Assembly: GCA_963726405.1 (NCBI GenBank)
Contig: CAVSCF010000006.1
Span: 190,336-254,335, forward strand
From: JAOUJD01 sp963726405
Lineage (GTDB): Bacteria > Pseudomonadota > Gammaproteobacteria > Burkholderiales > Burkholderiaceae_F
DNA: 64,000 nt
Direction: 5' to 3'
Below the pieces are notes generated by a model, which saw nothing but the letters and a program-made list of their open reading frames with translations, did not search any database and was not told the DNA's origin. Made by a program: the position numbers and the translations under genes. Positions 8,089 through 15,641 of this stretch are shown here, piece after piece (position 1 is the stretch's first letter; every line of letters starts with the position of its first letter).

Positions 8089-9405
8089 ATGAACAGGCGG
8101 AACGGCACGTTGCTCGGAATAGGCATGGCGCTCATGGTCGGTGTCGCGAGTGGGCAGGCAACCAAGGGCCCCGCGCAGGTCGTCAAACCGCCGGTGTCAC
8201 AGGCGTGGATCGACGTTGCCACCTTCACCGGCATGGGCATGCCGGGCATGGGTGGCGGCGGCGCGAATCCGATGTCGATGATGGGAAGCATGTTCGGCGG
8301 CGGCCAGGGCGCGAAGAACACATTCGGCAACACGCAGACGATGTCCGCCGGACGCTGGGTCGACGTCACGCTGTACACCAGCCGCAACCCTTCGCTCGCC
8401 GAGGCGCTGCAGAACGTTCCGGTCGGCACGCAGCTCGCGCCGACGCTGAAGCTGGTGGCGCCGAAGATCGAAAAGGCGGCTCCGTCGCCGAGCGACGAGT
8501 CGGTCGTGCCGCACGAGTACGAACGTCCCAAAGGCAAGATGTACCTCTACTGGGGCTGCGGCGAGACCGTGCGCGCCGGCCAGCCGCGCGTGCTCGACAT
8601 GGCGACGGCGAAGCCCGAGGACTTCGGCAAGTTCTTCACCTCGCGACGCGCTACACAGCGCGGCGCGCACCTGGCAGCGGGCCGCCCTGTGTGGCCCAAC
8701 GAAGTCGATTACCGCATGGTGCCGCCCAGCGCCTCGCTCGTCGGCGAGCACGCCTTCAGCGGGCAGGGCGTGCCGGAAGGCTTCAAGTTCGGCATTCCCG
8801 CCGCCCAGGATCTGATGCCGGAAATCGCGCTGAAGCAGAGCGATGTCGGCGGATCGACGCTGCTCGAGTGGGCGGTACTGCCGACTGCGCGCGCCTACTT
8901 CATCGCGGCGATGGGCGCGAAGGGCGCCATGGCCGGCGGCTCGGACATGGAGATGGTGTTCTGGACATCGAGCGAGGTCCCGGAAATGGGGTCCGGGTTG
9001 ATCGATTACCAGACCAATCCCGCCGTGGATCGCTGGCTCCAGGAGAAGGTCCTGCTGCAGCCGACCGTCACGCGCTGCGCAGTCCCGAAGGGCATCTTCG
9101 GCGAAGGCGGCGGCGCGATGCTGCGGATGATCGCCTACGGTTCCGAGCTCAACCTTGCGCACCCGCCCCGCCCGACGGATCCCAAGATCGCGTGGGAACC
9201 GCAGTGGGCCGTGAAGGTGCGCGTGAAGAGCGTCACGAACGCGATGCTGGGCATGGACATGAGCGGCATGCAGGGCGGCTCGGGTCGACGCTCACAGCAG
9301 CAGGCGCCGTCCGAGCAGCCTTCCGCGCCGGCGGGGCCCGAGAAGAAGCAGGAGGACAAGCTGCCTGACCCGGTCAACATCCTGAAAGGGATCTTCGGTC
9401 GCTGA
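8089..9405 (+). CDS. Exported protein of unknown function, Gly/Met-rich N-terminus
   Basis: 438 residues starting at ATG 8089, preceded by an AGGGG ribosome-binding site. An N-terminal hydrophobic segment followed by VASGQA looks like a cleavable signal peptide (about 1-23). The mature N-terminus has a GMGMPGMGGGG low-complexity stretch, then a long globular region with two Cys (WGCGET and TRCAVPKG) and a hydrophilic Gln/Pro-rich tail ending in DPVNILKGIFGR. I do not recognise the family. It is monocistronic, divergent from the CBS gene, and followed by a strong hairpin. A periplasmic or outer-surface location is inferred from the signal peptide only. Confidence 0.75.
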   Translation: MNRRNGTLLGIGMALMVGVASGQATKGPAQVVKPPVSQAWIDVATFTGMGMPGMGGGGANPMSMMGSMFGGGQGAKNTFGNTQTMSAGRWVDVTLYTSRNPSLAEALQNVPVGTQLAPTLKLVAPKIEKAAPSPSDESVVPHEYERPKGKMYLYWGCGETVRAGQPRVLDMATAKPEDFGKFFTSRRATQRGAHLAAGRPVWPNEVDYRMVPPSASLVGEHAFSGQGVPEGFKFGIPAAQDLMPEIALKQSDVGGSTLLEWAVLPTARAYFIAAMGAKGAMAGGSDMEMVFWTSSEVPEMGSGLIDYQTNPAVDRWLQEKVLLQPTVTRCAVPKGIFGEGGGAMLRMIAYGSELNLAHPPRPTDPKIAWEPQWAVKVRVKSVTNAMLGMDMSGMQGGSGRRSQQQAPSEQPSAPAGPEKKQEDKLPDPVNILKGIFGR

Positions 9406-9423
9406 CCGGCACGGGAGTCGCGT

Positions 9424-9455
9424 CGTACGGGCGCGCCGAGCGACGCGCCCGTACG
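9424..9455. repeat. Perfect 12-bp inverted repeat (hairpin)
   Basis: CGTACGGGCGCG at 9424-9435 pairs exactly with CGCGCCCGTACG at 9444-9455 around an eight-base loop. It lies 18 bases after the stop of the exported-protein gene and 16 bases before the next ATG. It has no T-run on either strand, so it is either a weak terminator or an RNA processing/protective hairpin. Confidence 0.7.
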
Positions 9456-9471
9456 CAAGTTGGAAGCCTCA

Positions 9472-10134
9472 ATGGAACGCAGCGAACTCGATCACATCGT
9501 CATCGCCGCCGCGTCGCTCGACGCCGGCGTAGCGTGGGTCGAGCAGCAACTGGGGGCGAAGCCCGTCCCCGGTGGCCAGCATGTCGCCATGGGCACGCAC
9601 AACGCGCTGCTGCGGCTCGGCCCGCGCAGTTACCTGGAAGTGATCGCGATCGACCCGGCGGGGCAGACGCCCGCGCGGCCGCGCTGGTTCTCGCTCGATG
9701 AAGGGGAGATGCAGGCGCGGCTCGCAGACTCGCCAGCGCTGATCACGTGGGTGGTCCGCACGCCGGCGCTCGCATCCGCATGTGCGCGCGTGCCCGATCT
9801 CGGCGACATCATGCCGATGACGCGCAATGCGTTCCGCTGGAAGATCTCGGTGCCGGATAACGGTTCGCTCGCCTGGGGCGGCATCCTGCCGACGGCGATC
9901 CAGTGGGAGGAGGGCGACGACGGTGTGGTCCATCACCCGTGCGATGTTCTGCCCGACGCCGGCTGTGAACTGCTGTCATTGCGACTGTCACATCCCGCAG
10001 CCGTGCTCGGCACCAGCGGAATCGTCGCGCTGTTCCGCGCGCTGAGGATTGCCGGTCCAGTGGATCTGAAGTCGGGGCCGAAAAGTCTCGTCGCCCTGAT
10101 CCGCTCGCCCAGGGGCGAGGTGGCGCTTGGCTGA
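9472..10134 (+). CDS. VOC / glyoxalase-like domain protein (Glyoxalase_3 type)
   Basis: 220 residues beginning LDHIVIAAASLDAG, the standard opening of vicinal-oxygen-chelate fold proteins, with a second half that repeats the fold. Conserved features are the N-terminal His (LDH), GTHNALLRLG and YLEVIAI in the first module. Start ATG 9472 is preferred over TTG 9460 because GGAAG lies seven bases upstream of it. Members of this family are mostly uncharacterised metal-dependent lyases, dioxygenases or isomerases; no substrate can be assigned. It converges on the asparaginase gene with a six-base gap. Confidence 0.82.
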   Translation: MERSELDHIVIAAASLDAGVAWVEQQLGAKPVPGGQHVAMGTHNALLRLGPRSYLEVIAIDPAGQTPARPRWFSLDEGEMQARLADSPALITWVVRTPALASACARVPDLGDIMPMTRNAFRWKISVPDNGSLAWGGILPTAIQWEEGDDGVVHHPCDVLPDAGCELLSLRLSHPAAVLGTSGIVALFRALRIAGPVDLKSGPKSLVALIRSPRGEVALG

Positions 10135-10140
10135 ATCGCG

Positions 10141-11133
10141 CTAGACGCTGCGCAGCTTGAACACCGGCACCACGCCGCCGGTCTCGATGCCGCGGTAATT
10201 GCGTATCGGCGGACAGTCGTAGATCGCCAGCGGCGTGCCGCTCGGGTCGTCGAGCACGCCGAGCTGCTCGAGCGCCGCCACGGTGGCCGCGTGCAGCGCG
10301 CGCGGGTTGCCGTCTGCGATGCGGATGGCGATGCCCAGGCCCTTCGAGCGCACGCCGATCGCCTGCATGCCGTCCGCGCCGGCCTTGCTCACCCAGTCGC
10401 CGCCGCCCGTCTGCATGATCGCAAGGTCCATGCGGCGTGTGCCGGAGACGAGGTCGGGGTGCCGCGTCATGGCAAAGAACAGGGCGGCGAGTTCCGGCGT
10501 ATCGCCGGTCGCGATGCGCGCATACGTCTGCGCGAGCCGCTTCAGCGGCATCGCGCAGTTCGGGGCGCTGCAGCCGTCGATGCCCCACGCCAGGCCTTCC
10601 CCGTTGCCGAAGCGAGCGACCGTGGTCCGGATCCGCTGCTGCAGCGGGTGCCCGGGCTCCAGGTACGTCTCGAACGCGTGCCCGTGCATCCGGCAGTACG
10701 CGAGAAAACCAGCGTGCTTGCCCGAGCAGTTGTGATGCAGCGCCGACCATTGGGCGCCGGGAGGCGGTGTCGTGTCGGTCGCCGTGAAGAAGCCGGGTGG
10801 ATGGCAGCCGCACTGCAGTTGTGAAACCTCGGCGCCGGCCTTCGCGAGCATGCGCTGGACGATGCCCACGTGCACCGCTTCGCCGCTGTGGCTGGCGCAC
10901 ATCATCGCCAGCTCCTGGGATGTGAAGCCGTAGCGCTCCATGCCGCCATCCTCGACGAATGGCAGCGCCTGCAGCGGTTTCAGCGCGGAACGGGTGAAAT
11001 TGAGCGAGTCCGGGTCGCCGGTGGCGGCGATCACCCGGCCCGAGGCATCGGTGACGGCGATCGAGCCGTAATGCACGCACTCGGTGGTGCCGCCGCGGGT
11101 GGTTTCGACCAGCGGGACGTGGCGCGGAATCAT
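10141..11133 (-). CDS. Asparaginase (L-asparaginase II / PF06089 family)
   Basis: 330 residues. The sequence matches the rhizobial-type asparaginase family (thermolabile asparaginase II), distinct from the bacterial AnsA/AnsB fold. Key strings are ETTRGGTTECVHYG at the N-terminus, MCASHSGE, HHNCSGKHAGFL and WGIDGCSAPN. It hydrolyses asparagine to aspartate and ammonia in the cytosol. The start is set at MIPRHVPLVE (11133), with GGAG nine bases upstream; longer starts lack family similarity. It is last in a minus-strand run 37 bases after the ferritin-like gene and could be read from the lipid operon, though functionally it looks unrelated. Confidence 0.9.
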   Translation of the reverse strand: MIPRHVPLVETTRGGTTECVHYGSIAVTDASGRVIAATGDPDSLNFTRSALKPLQALPFVEDGGMERYGFTSQELAMMCASHSGEAVHVGIVQRMLAKAGAEVSQLQCGCHPPGFFTATDTTPPPGAQWSALHHNCSGKHAGFLAYCRMHGHAFETYLEPGHPLQQRIRTTVARFGNGEGLAWGIDGCSAPNCAMPLKRLAQTYARIATGDTPELAALFFAMTRHPDLVSGTRRMDLAIMQTGGGDWVSKAGADGMQAIGVRSKGLGIAIRIADGNPRALHAATVAALEQLGVLDDPSGTPLAIYDCPPIRNYRGIETGGVVPVFKLRSV

Positions 11134-11170
11134 CGGGCGACTCCGCTGAAAGGAGCGAGCGAGGGCGAGG

Positions 11171-12040
11171 CTAGGCCGACTGCGGCGCAGCGCCCGACGA
11201 TTGCAGGCGTGCAGCAATCTCCTTGCGATAGCGATTCAGATCCTGGACCGAGTTGAAGGTGCGCTCGAACAGCAACGACAGGTTGTGCAGGATCCGCTCG
11301 ACGACCTTGGTCTCCCATTCTTTGTCGAACCGTATTTGTTCATCGAGCCAGCGTTCAAGCCAGCCCGGATCGGGGAGGCGCGATTGTACGGTGTCGTTCG
11401 GGAAAAGCGACTGGTTGACGTGCAGGTTGGTGGGGTGCAAAGCCCGTTCCGTCCGACGGGCGGAGGCCATGAGCACCCCGATCTTCGAGAAGGCGGCGCG
11501 GGCCTGGTCGCCGACCTCGCCTAGGTACTTCTTCATGTAGCGCAGGTAGGCGCCGCCGTGGCGCGCTTCGTCCTGCGACAGCAGCTTGTAGATGGACTTG
11601 ATCACCGGTTCGGTGTGCCATTCCGAGGCGCGGCGGTACCAGTGGTTCAGCCGGATCTCGCCGCAGAAGTGCAGCATCAGCGTCTCGAGGCGGGGCGCCG
11701 GGTCGAACTCGAACCGGACGGCGTGCAATTCGTCCTCGGTGGGCACCAGGTCGGGCCGGAAGCGGCGCAGGTACTCCATCAGGACGAGCGCGTGCTTCTG
11801 TTCCTCGAAGAACCACACGGACATGAACGCCGAAAAATCCGAGTCGCCGCGGTTGTCGCGCAGGAACATCTCGGTGGCCGGCAACGCCGACCACTCGGTG
11901 ATGGCGTTCATCTTGATGGTTTTCGCCTGGTCGTCCGTCAGGAGGCTGGCATCGAACCGATCCCATGGAATGTCCGTTTCCATGTTCCATCGGACGGATT
12001 CAAGCGATCGGAACAGGTCCGCATACAGCAGTGCAGGCAT
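11171..12040 (-). CDS. Ferritin-like diiron protein, acyl-ACP desaturase relative
   Basis: 289 residues, all-helical, with carboxylate/His signatures of the ferritin-like diiron fold: EWSALPATEMFLRDN, the EEQKHA metal-binding motif (about 78-83), and a second pair CGEIRLNHW and QDEARHGG (E..H) further on. This arrangement is that of stearoyl-ACP desaturase and the related bacterial long-chain desaturase/oxygenase family. It begins 13 bases after the NTF2-like gene, at the end of the lipid cluster, so an O2-dependent step on a fatty acyl chain is a plausible role. Desaturase activity itself is inference; related proteins are also called AurF-like or plain ferritin-like. Confidence 0.8.
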   Translation of the reverse strand: MPALLYADLFRSLESVRWNMETDIPWDRFDASLLTDDQAKTIKMNAITEWSALPATEMFLRDNRGDSDFSAFMSVWFFEEQKHALVLMEYLRRFRPDLVPTEDELHAVRFEFDPAPRLETLMLHFCGEIRLNHWYRRASEWHTEPVIKSIYKLLSQDEARHGGAYLRYMKKYLGEVGDQARAAFSKIGVLMASARRTERALHPTNLHVNQSLFPNDTVQSRLPDPGWLERWLDEQIRFDKEWETKVVERILHNLSLLFERTFNSVQDLNRYRKEIAARLQSSGAAPQSA

Positions 12041-12053
12041 GACATTTCCCTCC

Positions 12054-12497
12054 TTAGTGCCGGGCGCGGCGCTTCAACCAGCGCATCAGGGAGCCCAGCA
12101 CGGGCACTTTCTCGTACAGCTCCTCGGCGGCATCCCAGTAGTCTCGATGCAGGGCGACTCGGCCGTCTGAACCGAACAGTATATGAGTGGCCCCGCAAAT
12201 CGTCTGTTCCCGCGATTTGTCGCCTTTGAAGGAAAAGAGGAAGTTCCAGGCGAGGAAGGCATCGTTTCCCTGGCAAAAGGCGCGCGTGACCACGAAGCGC
12301 GGGCGATCCACCTGCCGGTACATGCCCTCGAAGACCGCGCGGATCGCGGGTAATCCCTCGACTTCGTTGAACGGATCCTTGAAGCGCGCGTCCGGCGTGT
12401 AGATCTCTTCCAGGTGCGCGAGCGCCTCCGGCGACAACGATTCGAAGTAGCTCGTCAGTCGTGCCAGTCGCGCGTCGTCGCTTTTCACTTCGCTCAC
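12054..12497 (-). CDS. Nuclear transport factor 2 (SnoaL-like) family protein
   Basis: 147 residues with a GTG start that overlaps the SDR stop codon (GTGA), showing translational coupling. The pattern LEEIYTPDARFKDPFNEVEGLPAIRAVFEGMY is typical of NTF2-like cone folds, followed by beta strands (FLAWNFLFSF, THILFGSDGRVALHRDYWD). Such proteins are often small-molecule isomerases or non-catalytic ligand binders. Neighbouring copies of this family regularly accompany SDR, DUF1365 and CFA-like genes in proteobacterial stress clusters, which supports a role in the same lipid pathway, function unproven. Confidence 0.85.
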   Translation of the reverse strand: MSEVKSDDARLARLTSYFESLSPEALAHLEEIYTPDARFKDPFNEVEGLPAIRAVFEGMYRQVDRPRFVVTRAFCQGNDAFLAWNFLFSFKGDKSREQTICGATHILFGSDGRVALHRDYWDAAEELYEKVPVLGSLMRWLKRRARH

Positions 12498-13271
12498 CGT
12501 TCGACTCCCGTGAAGCGCCGCACGGCCCAGAAGTAGGCGGAATACGGCAGCAGGCGCAACAGTTTCAGCCAGAACGTGAAGCGGCGCGGATAGTGAGTCT
12601 CGAAACGACCGGCGGCGATCCCTTCCAGCGTCCGGCGCGCCGCCTTGTCGGCGGTCATCAGCGCGGGCATGGCGAAGTCGTTGCGCTGGGTCAGCGGCGT
12701 ATCGACGAAGCCCGGGTTGACCAGGTAGACGCCGATGCCGGACTTGCGCAGGTCGAGGTACAGGCCTTCCGCAAGATGGATCAGCGCGGCCTTGCTCGGT
12801 CCATAGATCAGCGCCTGCGGCAGGCCGCGGTAGCCGGCCACCGAGGCCACCAGCGCGATGCCGCCGTGCCGCTGGGCCAGCAGCGTCGGCAACACGGCGT
12901 CGAGGCAATGCAGCGGACCGTGCAGGTTCACCGCCAGCAGCTGCTCCGCGCGGGCGAGATCGAACTCGTGCGCGCTCATCGGACTGTGCGTGCCGGCGAC
13001 CACGATCACCAGGTCGAGCGCGCCCAGCGCGGCGCAAACGAGTCGAGGCCACCGCGTGCACCGCCGCGCGGTCCGTGATGTCGAGCGGCGCGACGATCGC
13101 GTCGCTGCCTCGGCGATGGCCTCGAGCCGGTCGCGTGAACGGGCCGACAGTGCCACCCGCGCTCCCGCGTCGATCAGCTCGCGCGCGAGCGCCGCGCCGA
13201 TGCCCGGTCGAGGCGCCGATCACCCAGACCCGGCAGCCCGACCAGGTCGGGATCTTCGGATTGAGGCTCAT
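12494..13271 (-). CDS. SDR family oxidoreductase, interrupted by three indels
   Basis: The gene starts at ATG 13271 (MSLNPKIPTW) with the cofactor motif IGAST|GIG split by a frameshift at about 13203-13205 (an extra base). The frame changes again near 13103-13109 and 13040-13050, after which the protein is intact through VIVVAGTHSP, the catalytic Ser/YGPSK region and the stop at 12494. Joined, it gives about 258 residues of a normal short-chain dehydrogenase. Because similar indels break the essential rpoB and rpoC genes in this window, I read these as sequence errors rather than decay. It overlaps DUF3833 upstream and NTF2 downstream by four bases each, so it is embedded in an operon. Confidence 0.75.
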
Positions 13272-13801
13272 GGCAGCTTGCGGAAAGAGATCAGCACTTC
13301 GCCGACGCGCACGCCGAAGAAGGACATCACCGCGCGGTTGAGCATCACGCGGTCGTCGATCAGGAACATCCAGTCGTCGAACGCCACCTTGTAGCGTCCG
13401 CTGTCGGTCGCGAGGTCGAGGGTGTAGCGCCAGTTCAGCGCGTTGCCTGCGACGACGCCCTGCGCTTCGCCGATGACGTCGGGCGCCGTGCCGATCCAGC
13501 GCGAGCCATCGGCCGCGGTGCGACGCAGCGTCCAGACCCGCCGCTCTTTCTTGCCGTCGGACCACGTGAAGTCCTCGTCGAGCGTGCCGACGTCGCCGCT
13601 CCATGTCGCGCGGATCAGCACGACGAAGCGGCGCTGCACTTCGCCGCCGCGGTCGAGCACCATGCCGTGGCCTTCCAGCGTGCCGGCGAAGTAGCGCGCA
13701 AGGTCGAGCGCGGGCTGCTCCTTGCGATAGACCTGCGGATCGACCGAAGAACAGCCGGCGAGCAGGACGAGACTGAGCAGCGCGAAAAGGCGGGCGAACA
13801 T
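13268..13801 (-). CDS. DUF3833 family lipoprotein
   Basis: 177 residues. The N-terminus FARLFALLSLVLLAGCSS is a lipoprotein signal peptide with lipobox LAGC, predicting lipid attachment at Cys17. The rest is beta-rich (GTLEGHGMVLDRGGEVQRRF, ALNWRYTLDLATDSGRYKVAFDDWMFLIDDRVMLNRAVMS with pieces quoted separately in the family) and matches the DUF3833 pattern. These lipoproteins recur next to DUF1365, FAD oxidoreductase and CFA-like genes. Start ATG 13801; the last four bases overlap the SDR start. Molecular function unknown; an envelope-side lipid-binding role is a guess. Confidence 0.82.
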   Translation of the reverse strand: MFARLFALLSLVLLAGCSSVDPQVYRKEQPALDLARYFAGTLEGHGMVLDRGGEVQRRFVVLIRATWSGDVGTLDEDFTWSDGKKERRVWTLRRTAADGSRWIGTAPDVIGEAQGVVAGNALNWRYTLDLATDSGRYKVAFDDWMFLIDDRVMLNRAVMSFFGVRVGEVLISFRKLP

Positions 13802-13809
13802 GGACGGTC

Positions 13810-15102
13810 CTAGCAACGGTGCCGGCGCCACGCGATGAGCAGGAGGGCGGCGGCGGCGAGTTTGAGAAGGCAGGGGAGCACCGCGTAGGCGAGGGCGAGT
13901 GCGTTCAGCGCCGACGGCTCGCGGGCGCCCGGCGTGTAGCCGAGCGCTTCCAGCACGGGCAGCGCGAGCCCCGCGGCGAGCGCGAGGTTCATCTTGTTGG
14001 CGAAGTTCCACAGGCCGAAGTACGCGCCCTCATGCGCGCCGGTGTGGCCGCTGCGCTCGATGACGCGGGCCAGCAACGCGGGCGGCAGCGCGAGGTCCGC
14101 TCCGAGGGCCAGTCCGGACAGCGCGCAGATGAGCGCGAAGGCGGCGTAGTCGCCCGGACCGACCGCGTAGGCCCACGCGAACGTGCAGATGGCGAGCGCC
14201 ATGCCGGCGAGCCAGGTCGCGTGCAGACCCCAGCGGTGGGCCAGCCGCGCCCACAAGGGCATGCCGCAGGCCGCGGTGACGAAGTAGAGCGCGAGCAGGA
14301 CACCCGAGTGCTTCGCGAGCTGCAGGCGGTCGGCCACGTAGAACAGCACCAGCGAGGCCGGGATGGCGGCCGCGATGCCGTTGGCCACGAAGATGGCGAG
14401 CAGCCAGCGAAAGCCGCGCTCGGACAGCGGCGCAGCGATCGAACGCCATGGCGATACGCGCGCGGGCGTCGCGACGACCGGGGGCCGCGGCGCGCGCCGC
14501 ACCAGCGTCACCAATGCGACCGCCAGCGTGGCGAGGAACAGTGCAATCAGCGCGTGCGCTCCCCACGTGGACAGCAGCGACGCCAGGATCACGCCGACCA
14601 GGCCGAAGCCTTCGCGCCATGCGGTGACGCGCGCGCGGCCGCTGTCGTCGTCCGCGAGCCGCGCGCCCCACGCCTGGTAGGCGATCGTGGCCAGCGAATA
14701 GCCGAGCGTCGCGGCGATCAGGGTGCCGGTCAACCAGGCGGTGGCGCCGCCCGACGACAGTTGTTCGAGCGGAGAGAACAGCAGCACATAACCGACCGCC
14801 AGCGCGGGGATCGCCAGCAGCAGCGGCCGCAGGTAGTCGCCGCCGGAGCGGTCCACCCAGGCGCCCAGCAGTGGATCGACGATGGCGTCGAGCACGCGGG
14901 TTCCGAGCAGAACCGCGCCGATGGTCGACAGCGCGAGTCCCGTCGTGGTGGCATAGAAGGGAGGCACCAGCACGTAGACCGGCAGCGCCATCATCGTCAG
15001 CGGCAGCGCGAACAGGCTGTACGCGAACAGATCCGCCGACACGATCGCCCCCGGCCGCGCACGCGCAGGCGCGGTCGCGCCGATGTCGGCGAGCGCGGTC
15101 AC
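13810..15102 (-). CDS. MFS transporter, GPH (sugar:cation symporter-like) family
   Basis: 430 residues with about 12 hydrophobic segments and the MFS_2/GPH signature LGTRVLDAIVDPLLGAWVDRSGG after the second helix, plus WGARLADDDSGRARVTAWRE. Relatives carry glycosides or lysophospholipids (MelB, MFSD2A-like). Within this cluster a lipid or lipid-precursor cargo is as likely as a sugar. ATG 15102 overlaps the chalcone-isomerase-like stop by four bases; the stop is nine bases before DUF3833. Frame intact. Confidence 0.86.
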   Translation of the reverse strand: MTALADIGATAPARARPGAIVSADLFAYSLFALPLTMMALPVYVLVPPFYATTTGLALSTIGAVLLGTRVLDAIVDPLLGAWVDRSGGDYLRPLLLAIPALAVGYVLLFSPLEQLSSGGATAWLTGTLIAATLGYSLATIAYQAWGARLADDDSGRARVTAWREGFGLVGVILASLLSTWGAHALIALFLATLAVALVTLVRRAPRPPVVATPARVSPWRSIAAPLSERGFRWLLAIFVANGIAAAIPASLVLFYVADRLQLAKHSGVLLALYFVTAACGMPLWARLAHRWGLHATWLAGMALAICTFAWAYAVGPGDYAAFALICALSGLALGADLALPPALLARVIERSGHTGAHEGAYFGLWNFANKMNLALAAGLALPVLEALGYTPGAREPSALNALALAYAVLPCLLKLAAAALLLIAWRRHRC

Positions 15103-15641
15103 AGCGCCTGCTTCAGCAGGCTCGCCCGCAGTTCCGGAGCGGTGGTGCGCGCGTCAAGCCAGATCGCGAAGAACGCGGGGCCGAAGGCGGGATCGTCGAT
15201 GCGTCCGAGCAAGCGGCCGTCGAGGTAGAACTCGGCGCCGCGCCCGGGAACGTTGATGCCGGACAGCTGCTGCCCGGCCCGCACGTCCGGAAAGAGCGCG
15301 GTCATCGCCTGCAGCCAGCGCGTGCGCTGGTCCGCGGTGCCCAGGCCGAGCCGACCGATCTCGCTGTCGCTGCGTTCCGCGATCGCGCGGCCGTTCAGCT
15401 TGCGCGCGTAGGTGAGCTCGAGCGCGAACGGGTGGTCGGCGAACCGGTAAACATCGAAGCCCGCTCGCGGCACGAACAGGCGCGCGTCGTAGACGTGCAG
15501 CCCGAACCACGTGAGGCGGCCGCTGCCCGCGGGCCTCGCGTCGTCGCCGAGCGCGCGATCGACGTGCCGGGGCACATCGGCCTGGGCCGGTGCGGCAACC
15601 CCGAGCGCAAGCGCGAGGGCAAGGGCGACGGCGCTACGCAT
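15099..15641 (-). CDS. Chalcone isomerase-like exported protein
   Basis: 180 residues with a signal peptide ending near AQA-D (about 22) and the chalcone-isomerase-like fold pattern: GSGRLTWFGLHVYDARLFVP, YARKLNGRAIAERS, and a C-terminal FFAIWLDARTTAPELRASLL. Bacterial members are periplasmic and thought to bind fatty-acid-like ligands rather than flavonoids, as do plant fatty-acid-binding CHI-like proteins. It overlaps the CFA-like gene by eight bases upstream and the transporter by four downstream, so it is translationally coupled to both. A fatty-acid-binding role is inference. Confidence 0.85.
   Translation of the reverse strand: MRSAVALALALALGVAAPAQADVPRHVDRALGDDARPAGSGRLTWFGLHVYDARLFVPRAGFDVYRFADHPFALELTYARKLNGRAIAERSDSEIGRLGLGTADQRTRWLQAMTALFPDVRAGQQLSGINVPGRGAEFYLDGRLLGRIDDPAFGPAFFAIWLDARTTAPELRASLLKQAL

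Noticed and set aside
12054..13604. A single 516-residue SDR–NTF2 fusion
   Set aside because: The open frame passes through shifted SDR segments by chance; NTF2 has its own coupled GTG start and SDR its own stop.
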